A stretch of DNA of 64,000 nt, from positions 3,322,526 through 3,386,525 of the forward strand of contig OY987227.1 of NCBI GenBank assembly GCA_963920705.1, in the 5' to 3' direction. Positions 1 to 12,600 of this stretch are shown piece by piece. Origin of the DNA: Odiellus spinosus. Taxonomy: Eukaryota > Arthropoda > Arachnida > Opiliones > Phalangiidae. How positions within the stretch are numbered: position 1 is the stretch's first letter; each line of letters starts with the position of its first letter. The position numbers were made by a program, and so were the translations under genes. The notes beneath the pieces are model-generated. The model worked only from the letters and a program-made list of their open reading frames with translations. It ran no database searches and was not told the origin of the DNA.

Positions 1-564
1 ATTAATTTTGAGATTGGCCCTTAGTTTTCCTCTTAGCTAGTCTCGATCATGGCCAATTCGTAATGTTATTGTATGGGATTCGATTTCTTGAAAGTGGCTT
101 ACCTTTCAGATCTATTTTCTAATACTTCCCGATGTTTAAAACTTGGATTTTGCGTGTGGTATGAATTAAAGGGACTATCTGCGGTTTTAAAATCTCCTTT
201 AAAGTATTTTACATATTTACATTGAAAATAAACATTTCATCTACGCTCTGCCGCATATAATTATGGGTAACGCAGGACATTTCATTTAGTTGTATATTAA
301 GTAGTCTACGACCTGCCGCATATAATTATGGGTAACGCAGGGCACTCTTTTGCATAATCTGAATCCTAGAATTTAAGGGAAAATACTTCTACTCCGTAAC
401 TTAGATGGGAAATAGAGAAGTGTGATTCAAATGCACGCTGTTTCTTCTACTCTTCCAATACTCTACATTTCTTTTCATCTTTTTAAGGGTTAGGTTAGGT
501 TATGTTACCCTAACGTCGGGGTCGGGGAGGTTAATTTTGGTTTAACAATATGTTTTTTTTTTTT
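1..564. other. SMOC-like gene intron sequence with a short direct repeat
   Basis: No coding exon is seen here. A block of about 38 bases (241-278) recurs at 307-345: CTACG..CTGCCGCATATAA followed by TTATGGGTAACGCAGG. It makes a two-copy direct repeat with a 66-base period, and each copy has partly complementary ends (CCTGC / GCAGG). At 165-215 is GGGACTATCTGCGGTTTTA followed by CTCCTTTAAAG, which recurs near 62452-62490 and so belongs to a dispersed repeat. A short GGTTAGGTTAGG stretch at about 489-500 resembles the arthropod telomere unit, but only about two units are present. Confidence 0.6.
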
Positions 565-2249
565 TTTTTCATTTTTCAAATGAAACCTTTTCATTTTTCA
601 AATGAAACTTTTTCATTTTTCAAATGAAACCTTTTCATTTTTCAAATGAAACTTTTTCATTTTTCAAATGGAAACTTTTTCATTTTTCAAATGAAACCTT
701 TTCATTTTTCAAATGAAACTTTTTCATTTTTCAAATGAAACCTTTTCATTTTTCAAATGAAACTTTTTCATTTTTCAAATGAAACTTTTTCATTTTTCAA
801 ATGAAACTTTTTCATTTTTCAAATGAAACTTTTTCATTTTTCAAATGAAACTTTTTCATTTTTCAAATGAAACTTTTTCATTTTTCAAATGAAACTTTTT
901 CATTTTTCAAATGAAACTTTTTCATTTTTCAAATGAAACTTTTTCATTTTTCAAATGAAACTTTTTCATTTTTCAAATGAAACTTTTTCATTTTTCAAAT
1001 GAAACTTTTTCATTTTTCAAATGAAACTTTTTCATTTTTCAAATGAAACTTTTTCATTTTTCAAATGAAACTTTTTCATTTTTCGAATGAAACTTTTTCA
1101 TTTTTCGAATGAAACTTTTTCATTTTTCGAATGAAACTTTTTCATTTTTCGAATGAAACTTTTTCATTTTTCGAATGAAACTTTTTCATTTTTCGAATGA
1201 AACTTTTTCATTTTTCGAATGAAACTTTTTCATTTTTCGAATGAAACTTTTTCATTTTTCGAATGAAACTTTTTCATTTTTCGAATGAAACTTTTTCATT
1301 TTTCGAATGAAACTTTTTCATTTTTCGAATGAAACTTTTTCATTTTTCGAATGAAACTTTTTCATTTTTCGAATGAAACTTTTTCATTTTTCGAATGAAA
1401 CTTTTTCATTTTTCGAATGAAACTTTTTCATTTTTCGAATGAAACTTTTTCATTTTTCGAATGAAACTTTTTCATTTATCGAATGAAACTTTTTCATTTT
1501 TCGAATGAAACTTTTTCATTTTTCGAATGAAACTTTTTCATTTTTCGAATGAAACTTTTTCATTTTTCGAATGAAACTTTTTCATTTTTCGAATGAAACT
1601 TTTTCATTTTTCGAATGAAACTTTTTCATTTTTCGAATGAAACTTTTTCATTTTTCGAATGAAACTTTTTCATTTTTCGAATGAAACTTTTTCATTTTTC
1701 AAATGAAACTTTTTCATTTTTCAAATGAAACTTTTTCATTTTTCAAATGAAACTTTTTCATTTTTCAAATGAAACTTTTTCATTTTTCAAATGAAACTTT
1801 TTCATTTTTCAAATGAAACTTTTTCATTTTTCAAATGAAACTTTTTCATTTTTCAAATGAAACTTTTTCATTTTTCAAATGAAACTTTTTCATTTTTCAA
1901 ATGAAACTTTTTCATTTTTCAAATGAAACTTTTTCATTTTTCAAATGAAACTTTTTCATTTTTCAAATGAAACTTTTTCATTTTTCAAATGAAACTTTTT
2001 CATTTTTCAAATGAAACTTTTTCATTTTTCAAATGAAACTTTTTCATTTTTCAAATGAAACTTTTTCATTTTTCAAATGAAACTTTTTCATTTTTCAAAT
2101 GAAACTTTTTCATTTTTCAAATGAAACTTTTTCATTTTTCAAATGAAACTTTTTCATTTTTCAAATGAAACTTTTTCATTTTTCAAATGAAACTTTTTCA
2201 TTTTTCAAATGAAACTTTTTCATTTTTCAAATGAAACTTTTTCATTTTT
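565..2249. repeat. 22-base palindromic tandem satellite, about 76 copies
   Basis: An almost perfect head-to-tail array with a 22-base period. The core of each unit is TTTCATTTTTCAAATGAAA, whose 8-base arms (TTTCATTT / AAATGAAA) are exact reverse complements around a TTC loop, so every unit can fold as a hairpin. At the left edge AAACC and AAACT variants alternate, giving an early 44-base higher-order unit. One unit near 661-672 has an extra G. From about 1085 to 1680 every unit carries CGAATG instead of CAAATG, and the A form returns after that. This block structure suggests local homogenisation by unequal exchange or replication slippage. No coding role is seen. Confidence 0.97.
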
Positions 2250-2365
2250 AGTGTTTTTTATGTTTGGCATCGTCCATGTTTTTTTTTATGTGTGGCATCC
2301 TCCATGTTTTTTTTTATGCGTGGCATCCTCAATTTTTTTTTTTTTTTATGTTTGGCATCCTCCAT
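2250..2365. repeat. short degenerate T-rich tandem repeat
   Basis: Three to four imperfect copies of ATGTTTGGCATCCTCCATG separated by T runs directly follow the 22-base satellite. Divergence between copies is higher than in the satellite, so it looks like an older or faster-decaying array. Confidence 0.7.
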
Positions 2366-2472
2366 GCTTTTAAAGTTTTTTAGGAATTGCTTGGCTTAGT
2401 CATACGCGACTTCTTGTTTCTTGGTTTAAAAATAATTTAATATATATAGAAGTTTTGGCAATATTGAGGCAT

Positions 2473-2572
2473 AGTGACGTGGCCGAGCGGTTAAGGCCGT
2501 CAAATATAAGCCATTATTATATATATATATATATATATTATATATTCCGTGTTCGATTCCTGGCGGGGGCCG
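2473..2572 (+). pseudogene. tRNA-like sequence (Ser/Leu type), probably decayed or SINE head
   Basis: TGGCCGAGCGGTTAAGGC at 2480-2497 is a textbook polymerase III A box of the Ser/Leu tRNA type, and GTTCGATTCC near 2551-2560 is a B box. Between them, where the anticodon and variable arms should lie, is an (AT)n run. The putative acceptor strands (AGTGACG and CGGGGGC) do not pair. A working tRNA is therefore unlikely. It could be a tRNA pseudogene or the 5' head of a tRNA-derived SINE. Confidence 0.55.
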
Positions 2573-3407
2573 AAAAAAATGTAATTAATTGGATGGATAG
2601 AAAATGACTATATACGAAGGATTTTCCTTACTTTGCTTAATTTTATTAATGAAATTAACATATAATTAAAAGCTATTGGCGTTATTTGTGGTTTAAACCT
2701 ACCCGATTACTCATTTTTCTACTCGATGACGTTTTTCGTCATTTCTGGGGACATCTGACTTCAGACTTCTGACGTCAGACAGCACGGTACGGTGTGGCTA
2801 AAAAACGGTAGAATGGCCGATCTCAGTCATACTCTCAGAGGCATGCAGTTTTTGTTAAAAGAAGAAAGATGTATCCTTAGGCAAGTTAGGCTTATTGATT
2901 TTACTTTTCGGTACATTAATAAGGCTTAGTTAAAAGATATGTTAAACAATAGTTTAACATATTTAAATTATTCCAGAGAGCGGCTGGGGGCTTCGCCCCA
3001 GACCCACATTTTTCGCTTCGGTTACACAGAATTATCACTTGCCCCCCTTGCAACATTTTAGCAATATTTTTTTGCAAAAAATGTAATAGCTGTGGGAAAT
3101 CCCTGTAGTTAATTTATGTCTTAAAAGTACCTTTATACAAACTTTTCCTGAAAATAAACAATTTTCTCATAAAAAAGATTAGAAACTTACGTTTCTTCAC
3201 ATTGTTTTCGAATCAAATTAAATATTAAAAAAGGCAGTGGCTTAATCATTACGTAATTTGTAGATTCCGTGAGATTTGTAGCTATCTAACGAGCAAAGCT
3301 CGTGAATATCCGCACGCGCCAAACCGGCCGCTTTCTCTCAACAGAAACGAGAATAATTATTTATCAATATATATGTACTTATCATATTGTCGTTGTCTAT
3401 TAATTAG
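2573..3407. other. SMOC-like intron, no gene seen
   Basis: No exon is recognised. Small features: a hairpin ATATGTTAAAC / GTTTAACATAT at about 2937-2962, and a GGGGGCTTCGCCCC palindrome at about 2987-3000 followed by AGACCC. The latter is a motif often seen in dispersed repeats. Confidence 0.5.
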
Positions 3408-3662
3408 ATCCAACGAACACGGATACCGATCCCTTGCTGGACACGGAACAGAAAAAGATTGTACAATGGAAATTTACGCAGCTTGACCAAAACACGGATA
3501 ATAACTTAAAAAGGAAGGAAGTGCGCGATTTACGAAGAATGGTCAAGAAAATTGTGCGACCGCGATCGTGTGCCAAGACTTTCACCAAATATTGCGACCT
3601 GGATCACGACAAGAAAATCACCAGAAACGAATGGTCAACGTGCCTCGGAGTAGACATCAATA
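3408..3662 (+). CDS. SMOC-like exon: first EC (SPARC-type EF-hand) module
   Basis: The acceptor is AATTAG|AT and the donor is ATCAATA|GTAAGT; phase 1 at both ends. It encodes 84 full codons with IVQWKFTQLDQN, then CAKTF..YCDLDHDKKITRNEW and CLGVDI. The first EF loop (DQNTDNNLKRKE) and the second (DLDHDKKITRNE) both keep the D/N-x-D/N-x-D ... E calcium ligands. The Cys pair around the second loop (SCAK, YCDL) and the CLG after it match the SPARC/SMOC EC fold. Both EF loops sit in one exon, unlike EC module 2. Confidence 0.92.
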
Positions 3663-6600
3663 GTAAGTGTACGAATTTTTTCTCTACGAGGATGACACAA
3701 AAATAGGCCAATTAGAAATAGAACGCCGCTTAAAATTTTTTATTTTTGACGCGAGTTAAGTATACGCGATTTTTATTATACCTACGACTATTAACAATGG
3801 GCACCGTATCTTAATAGATAAACATAAATAATAAAACCTGGAGTTCGTTCATAAGGGTCCTCTAACGACCCAAACAGTACACGAGCAAAATTAGGAACTA
3901 ACAAACCACACTGCGTATTTTTTATCCATAATTACCAGCCACACTTGAGGTTTCATTAGTTCTAACGTTTGCCACTGTTTGCCGTTAGATTACGCTTATG
4001 AACAACAGTTTGTTATTCATTTTTATCTATTTATCATTAATCAGCATATAATAATTTACAATGTACGTGCGTCCAGAAAGGGTCGCCCTCGATATCTAGC
4101 GGCGAAGAGCGAAATCATATGAATATAGGGCCCACTCTCGCCATTTAGCGGCATGTAGTTAATAATATTGTTAATAGTCCTAGATTAGACCTCGATTACT
4201 TAGCTACTAGTTTGTTCAGAATAGCTTTGTACAAGCTGAAAAAACAAAAGGTGACTAGACTTATTTCTCTACTCTTCACTTATAGATAAATAATAAAAAA
4301 ATTACTACCCTATTGTACAATTAAACCAGACGTTTTGAGGAATAATAGCACCGCAAATAATTATATATTAACGCTATAAGTTTGGCTTTTGCATTTTGAT
4401 TATTAAAGCACGGAGAAAGTATCAAAGGGATAGACAGACGTTCGAAAATGGGGGTTATTTATTCAAGATATTTTGACACCTATCATTTCTATCCTTTCCC
4501 TCGACATCCAAAATTTAGAACTTAACGCAAACATCTCTCGGGTTGTTTCGAGTTCATCCCAGATTCAATCTTTCAGCTATCAAAGAAATAAGAATATTTT
4601 CATAGTGGTTATCGAGGGTAGTAACTTTTTTTAAAGTTATGTCAAAATTAGGGTTATAAAAATTTTAACTTAAAATACACGGAGCTCTCTTGGAGCGATC
4701 GAATATAGATAACGCCTTTTGTTGATGGTAAGAATGCTCCATCAACGAAGCTTTAATAGGGTTCTAAGTAAATTAAAACCTCCAAGTAACCAAAATTGAA
4801 CGGAGTTCATAGGGGCCTTGCACTTCCGGCCTGTGTTTTTGCGATAAGACTAATTCAGGACTAATTCCGTTTGAAACAAAACACAGCTGGGAATCGCGTT
4901 TATGGCGTGAACATTTCCTTGGTTACACTTTGATGGAGCGGGCATCTAGAATGCGGAAGAATCTTTAATTGACTAGAAACTTGTGGATTGGCCATTGAAT
5001 TGTTTAGAAATTGAAATAGTTTTGAGAGTTTTTTCATTCATTTTGATAGATAAATATTGTAATTTCAGACTAACATATATTTGGAGATTTCTTTCAAATG
5101 GTCTGATCTAAAAAAATTAAGAATAATTAGATATTTTGAAAACAAGTTTCTGGGTCACTCATATACAAGAGCTCAGTCTCTGTAACATCTTCGTTTTACG
5201 ACATTATATTTTCTTCTTAGACCGTGCGCCAGAGACCAGTGGCACCAAAATTCTCTCTTTTACTAAGTAGGTGATCGCGCCTCATAGGAATACATCAGTT
5301 GGCTACTTACAGGTTTTAATTTACTTGTTGTAAGGCGGAGGGTGTTACCAATGGCGCAGAAAGACAAGATTCGCTTTAGAAGTCTTTATCTCCGTAGCAA
5401 GTAAGATGGAAAAAAACGGAGGGACTGTATTTAAGATTTATCTTTGCAACCACAAAACTAAACTCCTACTCCCATTGCTCCTCGTATGTCTTACTCTTTA
5501 TTGCTACTCCGTGACAAAAGCTTTAAATTCGCCAATCATTCCCCCGCCCGTCTTATAATTTTAACCTGATATGAGAATCGTTTTGCACTAATCAATGAGC
5601 ATAAATCAAAGGCTTCAACCAGCTAAATACACTAAAAACATTCGTACTTTTCAATCTGAGATACGTATTGTAAAAGGTAGAGTGTTGGTTAAAGTTAAGG
5701 TTAAAGTTAGGGTGAAGTGATTTTTTTATTGATTCTGTTCTTAAATTCAAGAATTAGTGTCGTTAAATTGCATTAAAAAATCGGAAACCTTTTGATTTTG
5801 GCATTAAATTAAAAGGAGAACCTTCGACTAATCAATACGCTCCTGTACCTTTGGGTTAATAAAGTCTCCGCGACACGTTCTGCGGCATTCACTCTTTGAA
5901 TCGCGCTAAATCTCGTTTGATTGTTTTGAGTTTTGACACGCACAATGTTGCGTATAGCAGCGCGTGTCACAGATATTTTACGAAGCCAAAGGTGGAAAGT
6001 TTTCTGATTAGTCGGAGGTAAAAATCTGAATCTTTTAAATATTTTCTCGATTCAAAGACATTTCCAGAATTTTCAATACGCGAATAAGTATTATATATTT
6101 AATAGTAGAATCGATAAAAAAATAATTTTCCCTTAAGAACTAAAAACCCAACATTTTTGGCAGTCGTTTACTTAAACCAAGGCGAATATTATGTTGCAAT
6201 ATTACAGTACAAAAAATATTAACTGAAATTCCATAGACCAAATTGAGACATCCACGAAAAGAAACTATTCAAAAATCGCATTTCCAAACAACACACAACA
6301 TAATAAGCGCGTTGCTATTGACCAGGACACCTTTTCATATCCGATATATTACACCCGTCAATTGTGGGTTTGCAGCCTCAAAAGTTTTAGGGGAAAAAAC
6401 ATTGATAGTCGTGATGAAGAGCCGAGCTTTACGATTTAACATTGTGTATAAGCACATCTCAGATTTTCCTATTAAATAAACTACTATTGAATAGAAGTAG
6501 AAATATTTTCATATTCATTGCTCGGAGAGCTCTTTCTGGATGATTTTACTCTAAGAATAACTCGGGACTAAATCCGTTTGGAAGTGAAGAACGTTGGAGG

Positions 6601-9600
6601 CGCGCGATTTTTACTGAAGCGTTGCAATAGTTATATTCTTTCATTGGCGTCAAACTTAATTTTTTATCGGTGATTGTCCATTGAATAGTTTTGATATTTG
6701 TTGCTATTGATTCTGATGGGAAAATATTGATATTTCGAACTAACAAATATTTGGAAATTTCTTTCTAATGACCAAGTCTCACTAAATTAAGAAGAATATA
6801 CAACAGTTTTAATGGCCCCTTTATTTCCTAAGAAACACTGGCTCTTCCACAAGAGTATATATTATAAAATTGCGGTAGGACATGGGTATAAGGAATCACA
6901 GTAAAAGGTCAAAAGCTGCACACGCTGGGTGGGATACGCTGCGGTTAAATGGCGGCCGTTTTGGAATAGAAAAACCCACCTTCAAACGCGTTTGTCGTAT
7001 TGCTCGATCCCTCGCTCGTTTCTCCTCCGAAACTCCCCAATTTTTTTAAATATGGCCGGGACCACGACCCCATGTGCAATATTACAAATTCGGGGCATTC
7101 GTGTCCCGAAGAGCGGCATCTAACCGGTTGACGTGTAGTATCGTTTCGCTTGTTCATGTCATTGAACTCAGACGAGCATTTGGAGGAAAACTTGGACGGG
7201 CCGGGGGAAAACCGGTCACGGTTCCCTCTGGCGCACCGACAACACCAACTTAGACCGTCACTTTCGACCGCCGACGACTTTCATCACGCCGAAGACGAGG
7301 ACAAAGGTATATCTGACCCACAAACAGTAAACACCACGAGCGTGGCTCTACACTATTTATTGTCTGTCTTCTACCTTTTTGGTGTAAGCGCAAAAACTCA
7401 AAATTGGTCATTAGCAATTGCAAAATGTAGCATGGCACGTCGTATTTAATACTATATATTTTTGGGATTTTTTTTTAAGTGTTTTACGTCTTTTGTTGGT
7501 ATTTTTTCCGATTGTATAAAACCTTAATTATGGCGATGGTGTTGTTTTTCGTAGCAGCCTTTTTTTGCGGTGGCTGGTACACTCTTCGGACATACAAAGA
7601 TTCAAGCGTGGTACATATGGATAAATTGGATATTATAGTTATCAGGTCGAAATCTAAAATTTCTTATATCTAGTGTGCGTAGTGAATTGCTCGAAATGCC
7701 AATAGTTTACGCGCTATTCGTGCCAGATTTGTAGCGCAACTTGAGGCTAAAGATCACTGACCTTTTAGAAAAGATCGTGAAGATGTAGAAAACCTATTTC
7801 TGGGAGGTAATGTTACGTAATAAACATACTGATTTAGTACTAGGTAGCAAAAGGATAATTACGCGAGTGTTTGCTAAGAAAATACTTATAACCGAGAATG
7901 TAAATAGGCTTTGACCATGAATTTATTTATTTACACACGAATATACCACTGTATAATTAGCATTTACTTCGCGTGATTCAGAGATGGGTGGTACCTTCCT
8001 ATATATCGTCAAAGCAGCAATCATAACCAAATTAGAATGTCATGATAACCACTGTTGTCGGATCAATAACTATATAATGAACGATAAAAGAGGTCTCAAT
8101 TAAGTGGAAAGAATTGTAGATAGTACGCGAAACTTTCTTTATAATTTAAAGATTAAAACATTCGGCTTACTAACCAAGAATGTAAAGAAACTAACTTCAT
8201 TGTAAATACGAAGCCACCTCGCCTTCCTTCCCCGAATATGAAGTTCGACTTACCACTGCCTTCTTTAGTACTATGCCTATCCGTAGGAAAAGCAAGGGGG
8301 TGGCGTTACCGATTTCAAAAATATCGTTAGACGTCGCTTTCTTGAGGTTAAAAAAAGCGGGAAATTCAAATGTAGGCCGAAAATTAAAAAATAGATACGA
8401 ATTTTAGGTTAATAATGGAGAATAAATTAATTAGGATTTAATTTAAATAATTAAACAGTGATTTTTAAATATTTACATTAAAAGCAAGTTCTAAAACAAA
8501 TCGTAAATTTAAATCAAGATCTCTACGTTATCACCTAGATGTCGCTAGGAGTTCTACGATCTTACTTCGATAAAGCCTTATCTAATTGGCTCTTGGCGAC
8601 GCGAGACTCGCGATTGGCTATTCATACATCAGGAAAGTGACATCTATCTCGGACAAATTGCAAATTAAAAATGTCAAGAAAAAAAGTTGTAGTTGGCATT
8701 TCGTGGCCTAGTATTACAGAAGGCAGTGGACTTACAATGTACATGACCACCTGTGAATAAGGTGTTGGATCACTCGAAATTTGTGGATACATTGTTACAT
8801 CTCTCGGTTTAATTTGGTTAGCAAAGTCATCATAAATTAACTTTGGCGTAGGCAATTTAGAATGTAGTGATATATTCATGAATGCGAACAAATAAATTCA
8901 TGCTTTGGCCAAACGCGTAGGCCTCTCTTGAAAAGCATTTCAATATACAATCACACACGCAACATTATTCTTCGAAGCTTGGTAGCTTTAATATATATTC
9001 TCGCTGCAAAGCGTATTATACGAATTTAGAAAAGAAAGGCATGACTGAAAACTATCGCTTTACGCTAAGCTTCTCGAGATTCGTTGAGCTCCCCGCGGCT
9101 TAGCTTCAAAAAACGGGATTATTTAGGTATCAGGAAAACAAATCTAACATTCTTTAACTGGGAAAATTTGGTGTTCTCACGGTGACGGTATTTGTAGCTT
9201 TCAAATAAAATCATACTTAACTAGTATATAACGACTAGTATATAACAACGACTAATGTTGGGAATGTCTGATTTGTTTCTCTCTCGCGGGTGCTCCGCCG
9301 ACTACCGTTCTCCCACCCCTTATCGTAGACGACGATGAAGAAGACGATGATGACCACGATGAAGCCCCCGTGTCCGATCACTCTCACTTGCCCGTGTCTG
9401 AGAGCCAAATTAGTGCCTTGGTCGAACCAGCTAGAAGAAACCCAATAGGGCTCCCAGTCGACGACGAAGACGAAGACTGGACCAAAGGTTTCGATGATAG
9501 AGTTAGCGACGCTGGTATAGACAGCAAAGAGGAAGGTAAGTTGAAAAGAAAAATTATTATTATTGATCTTTTTATACATCGAGTTTGCATTTCAAATTTT

Positions 9601-12600
9601 CAATGAGATTTTATTTTGGATTTTGCAATGTAATCTAAAAGATTGTGAAATTAAAACATGTAATAAAGCCTAAAGGTTAATTATCACCAATTGATTTTCG
9701 CTGCAAAAACCTTTTTTTTTTTCTTTTTTTTTTTTTGAGGTGGAAAATTGATAATAAAGTTTTTACAGCGGAAAGGTTTTTCTCGTTAGCTTTCTTTTTT
9801 GCTTGGTATACATTAGCCTTTTATACTAATATTCGGTATTTTAGACTTCTCAGACTGTCTATCAGCGCGGCGATCGGCTACGGAACAATACCAACAAGCG
9901 CCGAAGGGCGGCCATTTCATACCGAACTGCACCCCGGAAGGTTCCTACCAATTGTCACAGTGCCACGCCGGTATTTGCTGGTGCGTTCACGAAAAGAGTG
10001 GCAAAACGATTCACGGAACAGCCATGAAGGATTTTAAACCGGACTGCGAGGAAGCGATAAGAACCGCCAAGGCCTTCAAAGGTCAGTCACCAAATCCGTT
10101 AATTATAACTCAAAAACCGAATTAAAACATTTTTAGAAAAGACTCGCGTAGGTGTTAGAGATATGTATGTAGGTAGCAAACCCGTGCCATTGAGCCTATC
10201 TTTCAATTTTTGATAGAGTTGATGCGTAACTCGGCTTATCGTGAATCTATAGTTATTAAAAGGTGAGACGCGGCTACAAATATTTTTAATCAAAATCTAT
10301 GAAAATGGGTATATATCGTCTAAAAAGCGCTTATCCACAATTTCACTTGACAAACAATCAACCGTTTTCTCGGAAAGAGCATTTGAAATTAGCGTTTTTA
10401 TCCTGTTTTCAACGAGAGAGAAATTTGAGTTTCCAAAAAAGCAAATTGTTTTATTTTCACGCGATTTTCTGCAAGAATTGTGGTTCTGTTTTTCGAGAAA
10501 AGTAAGATATATATCTATATTTATATATATCACTTTTCTCGAAAAATAGAAATATAAATAAATAATATAATATAAATTGTTCCGACGGTATCTTTTGAGC
10601 AGAAAATCAGTTTTTTTTTTTTTTTTTTTTTTTGGGTTTAGTCGCGAGTAAACCTTTAAAAACGTGTAATCAAAATAAGTATGGGTAATTAAGATACAGG
10701 CATGTTACCTTTTTCGGTAGTAAAATGGTCTCTAATGTTACTGTTGTCCAATGGGAGTTTAAATTGTGAAAATACTGTGGCGGATTTTGACGCAATCATA
10801 TATATACTTGTATTGTATATATTGAGATGCTGACTATTGTCCGTAGGCCGCCGTGGTGAAGATCAGTCGGAGATTTATTGTCCCCTCATCTTTTTCAGGG
10901 GAGTGGTCATTTCTAACATCTAATATAAAAAAAACGAAATTTAGTTAAAGCATGAATTTATACATCCCACATGTAGGATGTATAAATTCATGGTTAAAGT
11001 CATCCAAAACTTAAACAGTATACATTTGTTCAACCAAGAACACCTAGAACTACGTGTAAGATGATAGCTAACACCTGAGAAACAATTTTTTGCAAGGATC
11101 GTCTGCTCCAACTTTTTTTAACTGAGAGGGGGGTAGACACCCAGCCATGTACTAGTATATAGTTCATTGTACAACTGCTCCAACTTTAAAAGTATACCAG
11201 TACATAAAATCTTTCTATAGCACCATGGGATAATGAATTTTTGGAATAATGTAGTTTCTTATAAGGATCAACGGGTCATCTTGAGTAAAAAAAGCCTTTA
11301 ACTTTCAGTTCCTTTTTGATCTTCTTCCTGATCTCGACGCCTCTATCATCTAAGACCAATAATAATGGACACTTACGAATAACAAAATTTCGCGTTCTAA
11401 GCGTCCTGTAACGGCAAAAAGTGGCAAGAGTAGAACTAACAAAACTTTTTGAGAGTTTGCATATATTTTCTATCCGTAGCAGATACAGATGAGGTTTTCT
11501 TTGTTCCTACTTTTGCACGCATTGCTTTCCTTTAAAAAAACTTATGAACTCGAGTTTTTGATCTATTAGGCCAGCTCTACATTCTTAGCTTGTTTTTTCT
11601 ATGATTTACTTTGAATATAGTTAATATAAAATATATTATGGTTTTTGGTTTTTAATCGTTTTCCAACCAACTTTTTCAATTGAGATTTTCGAGCGCTGCT
11701 GAAATTCGTTGGGTGCTTAAAAGTAATTTTTGCACTCTGAAATTTTTTTCGCGTTATTCGTAGTGTCAATGGACCAATTAAGACGGTGGTTTTCTGTCAG
11801 GCCGAGTTGGCGCCAGTTGAATTGTAACTTGAAAAATCACGAGTCTATCTTAATGAAGGATTGCGGGTGAACGAATCACCTTGATTGGATGGGATAACCA
11901 AACTTGTCTTCTTGCCCCACAATTTTTATTTATAAACTTGGCGTATCGATTAAAAAGTAAAAGATCGTAAGAAGTTCTAGTCTCAGCCTACGTGAATATA
12001 TTCAACGCGTGGTATAAAAATTATTTAAAGGACCAGTGTTGGGTAGTATTTTAAATACTTGTATTTTGAATTTTATTTTAAATACTTTTTAAGTATTTTG
12101 AATTTTATTTTAAATACTTTTTAAGTATTTTGAATTTTATTTTAAATACTTTTTAAGTATTTTGAATTTTATTTTAAATACTTTTAAATAAAAGTATTTA
12201 GTATTTTATTTTAAATACATTTTTTCTGGTATTTTAAACAAGATACTGATATTATTAGCGAAATACTTTATCTATCAAAAAATCTCCGTACAACTAAATT
12301 GTCCGGAAAAAACATCATCAAGATGCAAGCGGAAGAAACACGCTTGAAAAATACCGCTTATCGCCGGTAGGGATGGTCGCCTATCTCTGAACGCATTCGA
12401 TTGCTCTGGAATTGTTAGCGACGAAATTAAGAATCTAATATTAAGTTTGTATAGTCGCGCATCCATTGCGCTAGTTTTCATCATTCAACGAAGAGTACTT
12501 TTGACGCGGATGCGGTTTTAAAACGGCAATAGCGGCTTCTACTTCTGAACGAACGATTCGAATTCTGAACACCCCCTGCTTCTACATCTGACTATCTTAT

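Noticed and set aside
484..512. Interstitial telomere (TTAGG repeats)
   Set aside because: Only about two TTAGG units are present, which can occur by chance in AT-rich DNA.
5221..5266. Possible SMOC-like exon after TTCTTCTTAG (frame reading RAPETSGTKILSFT)
   Set aside because: It would enter in phase 1 but leave in phase 2 at GTAGGT, while the next supported exon (7172) needs phase 1. Splicing 3662 directly to 7172 is consistent.
7479..7673. Small membrane-protein-like open frame
   Set aside because: One hydrophobic stretch only, no supporting context, and T-rich intron DNA readily yields such segments.
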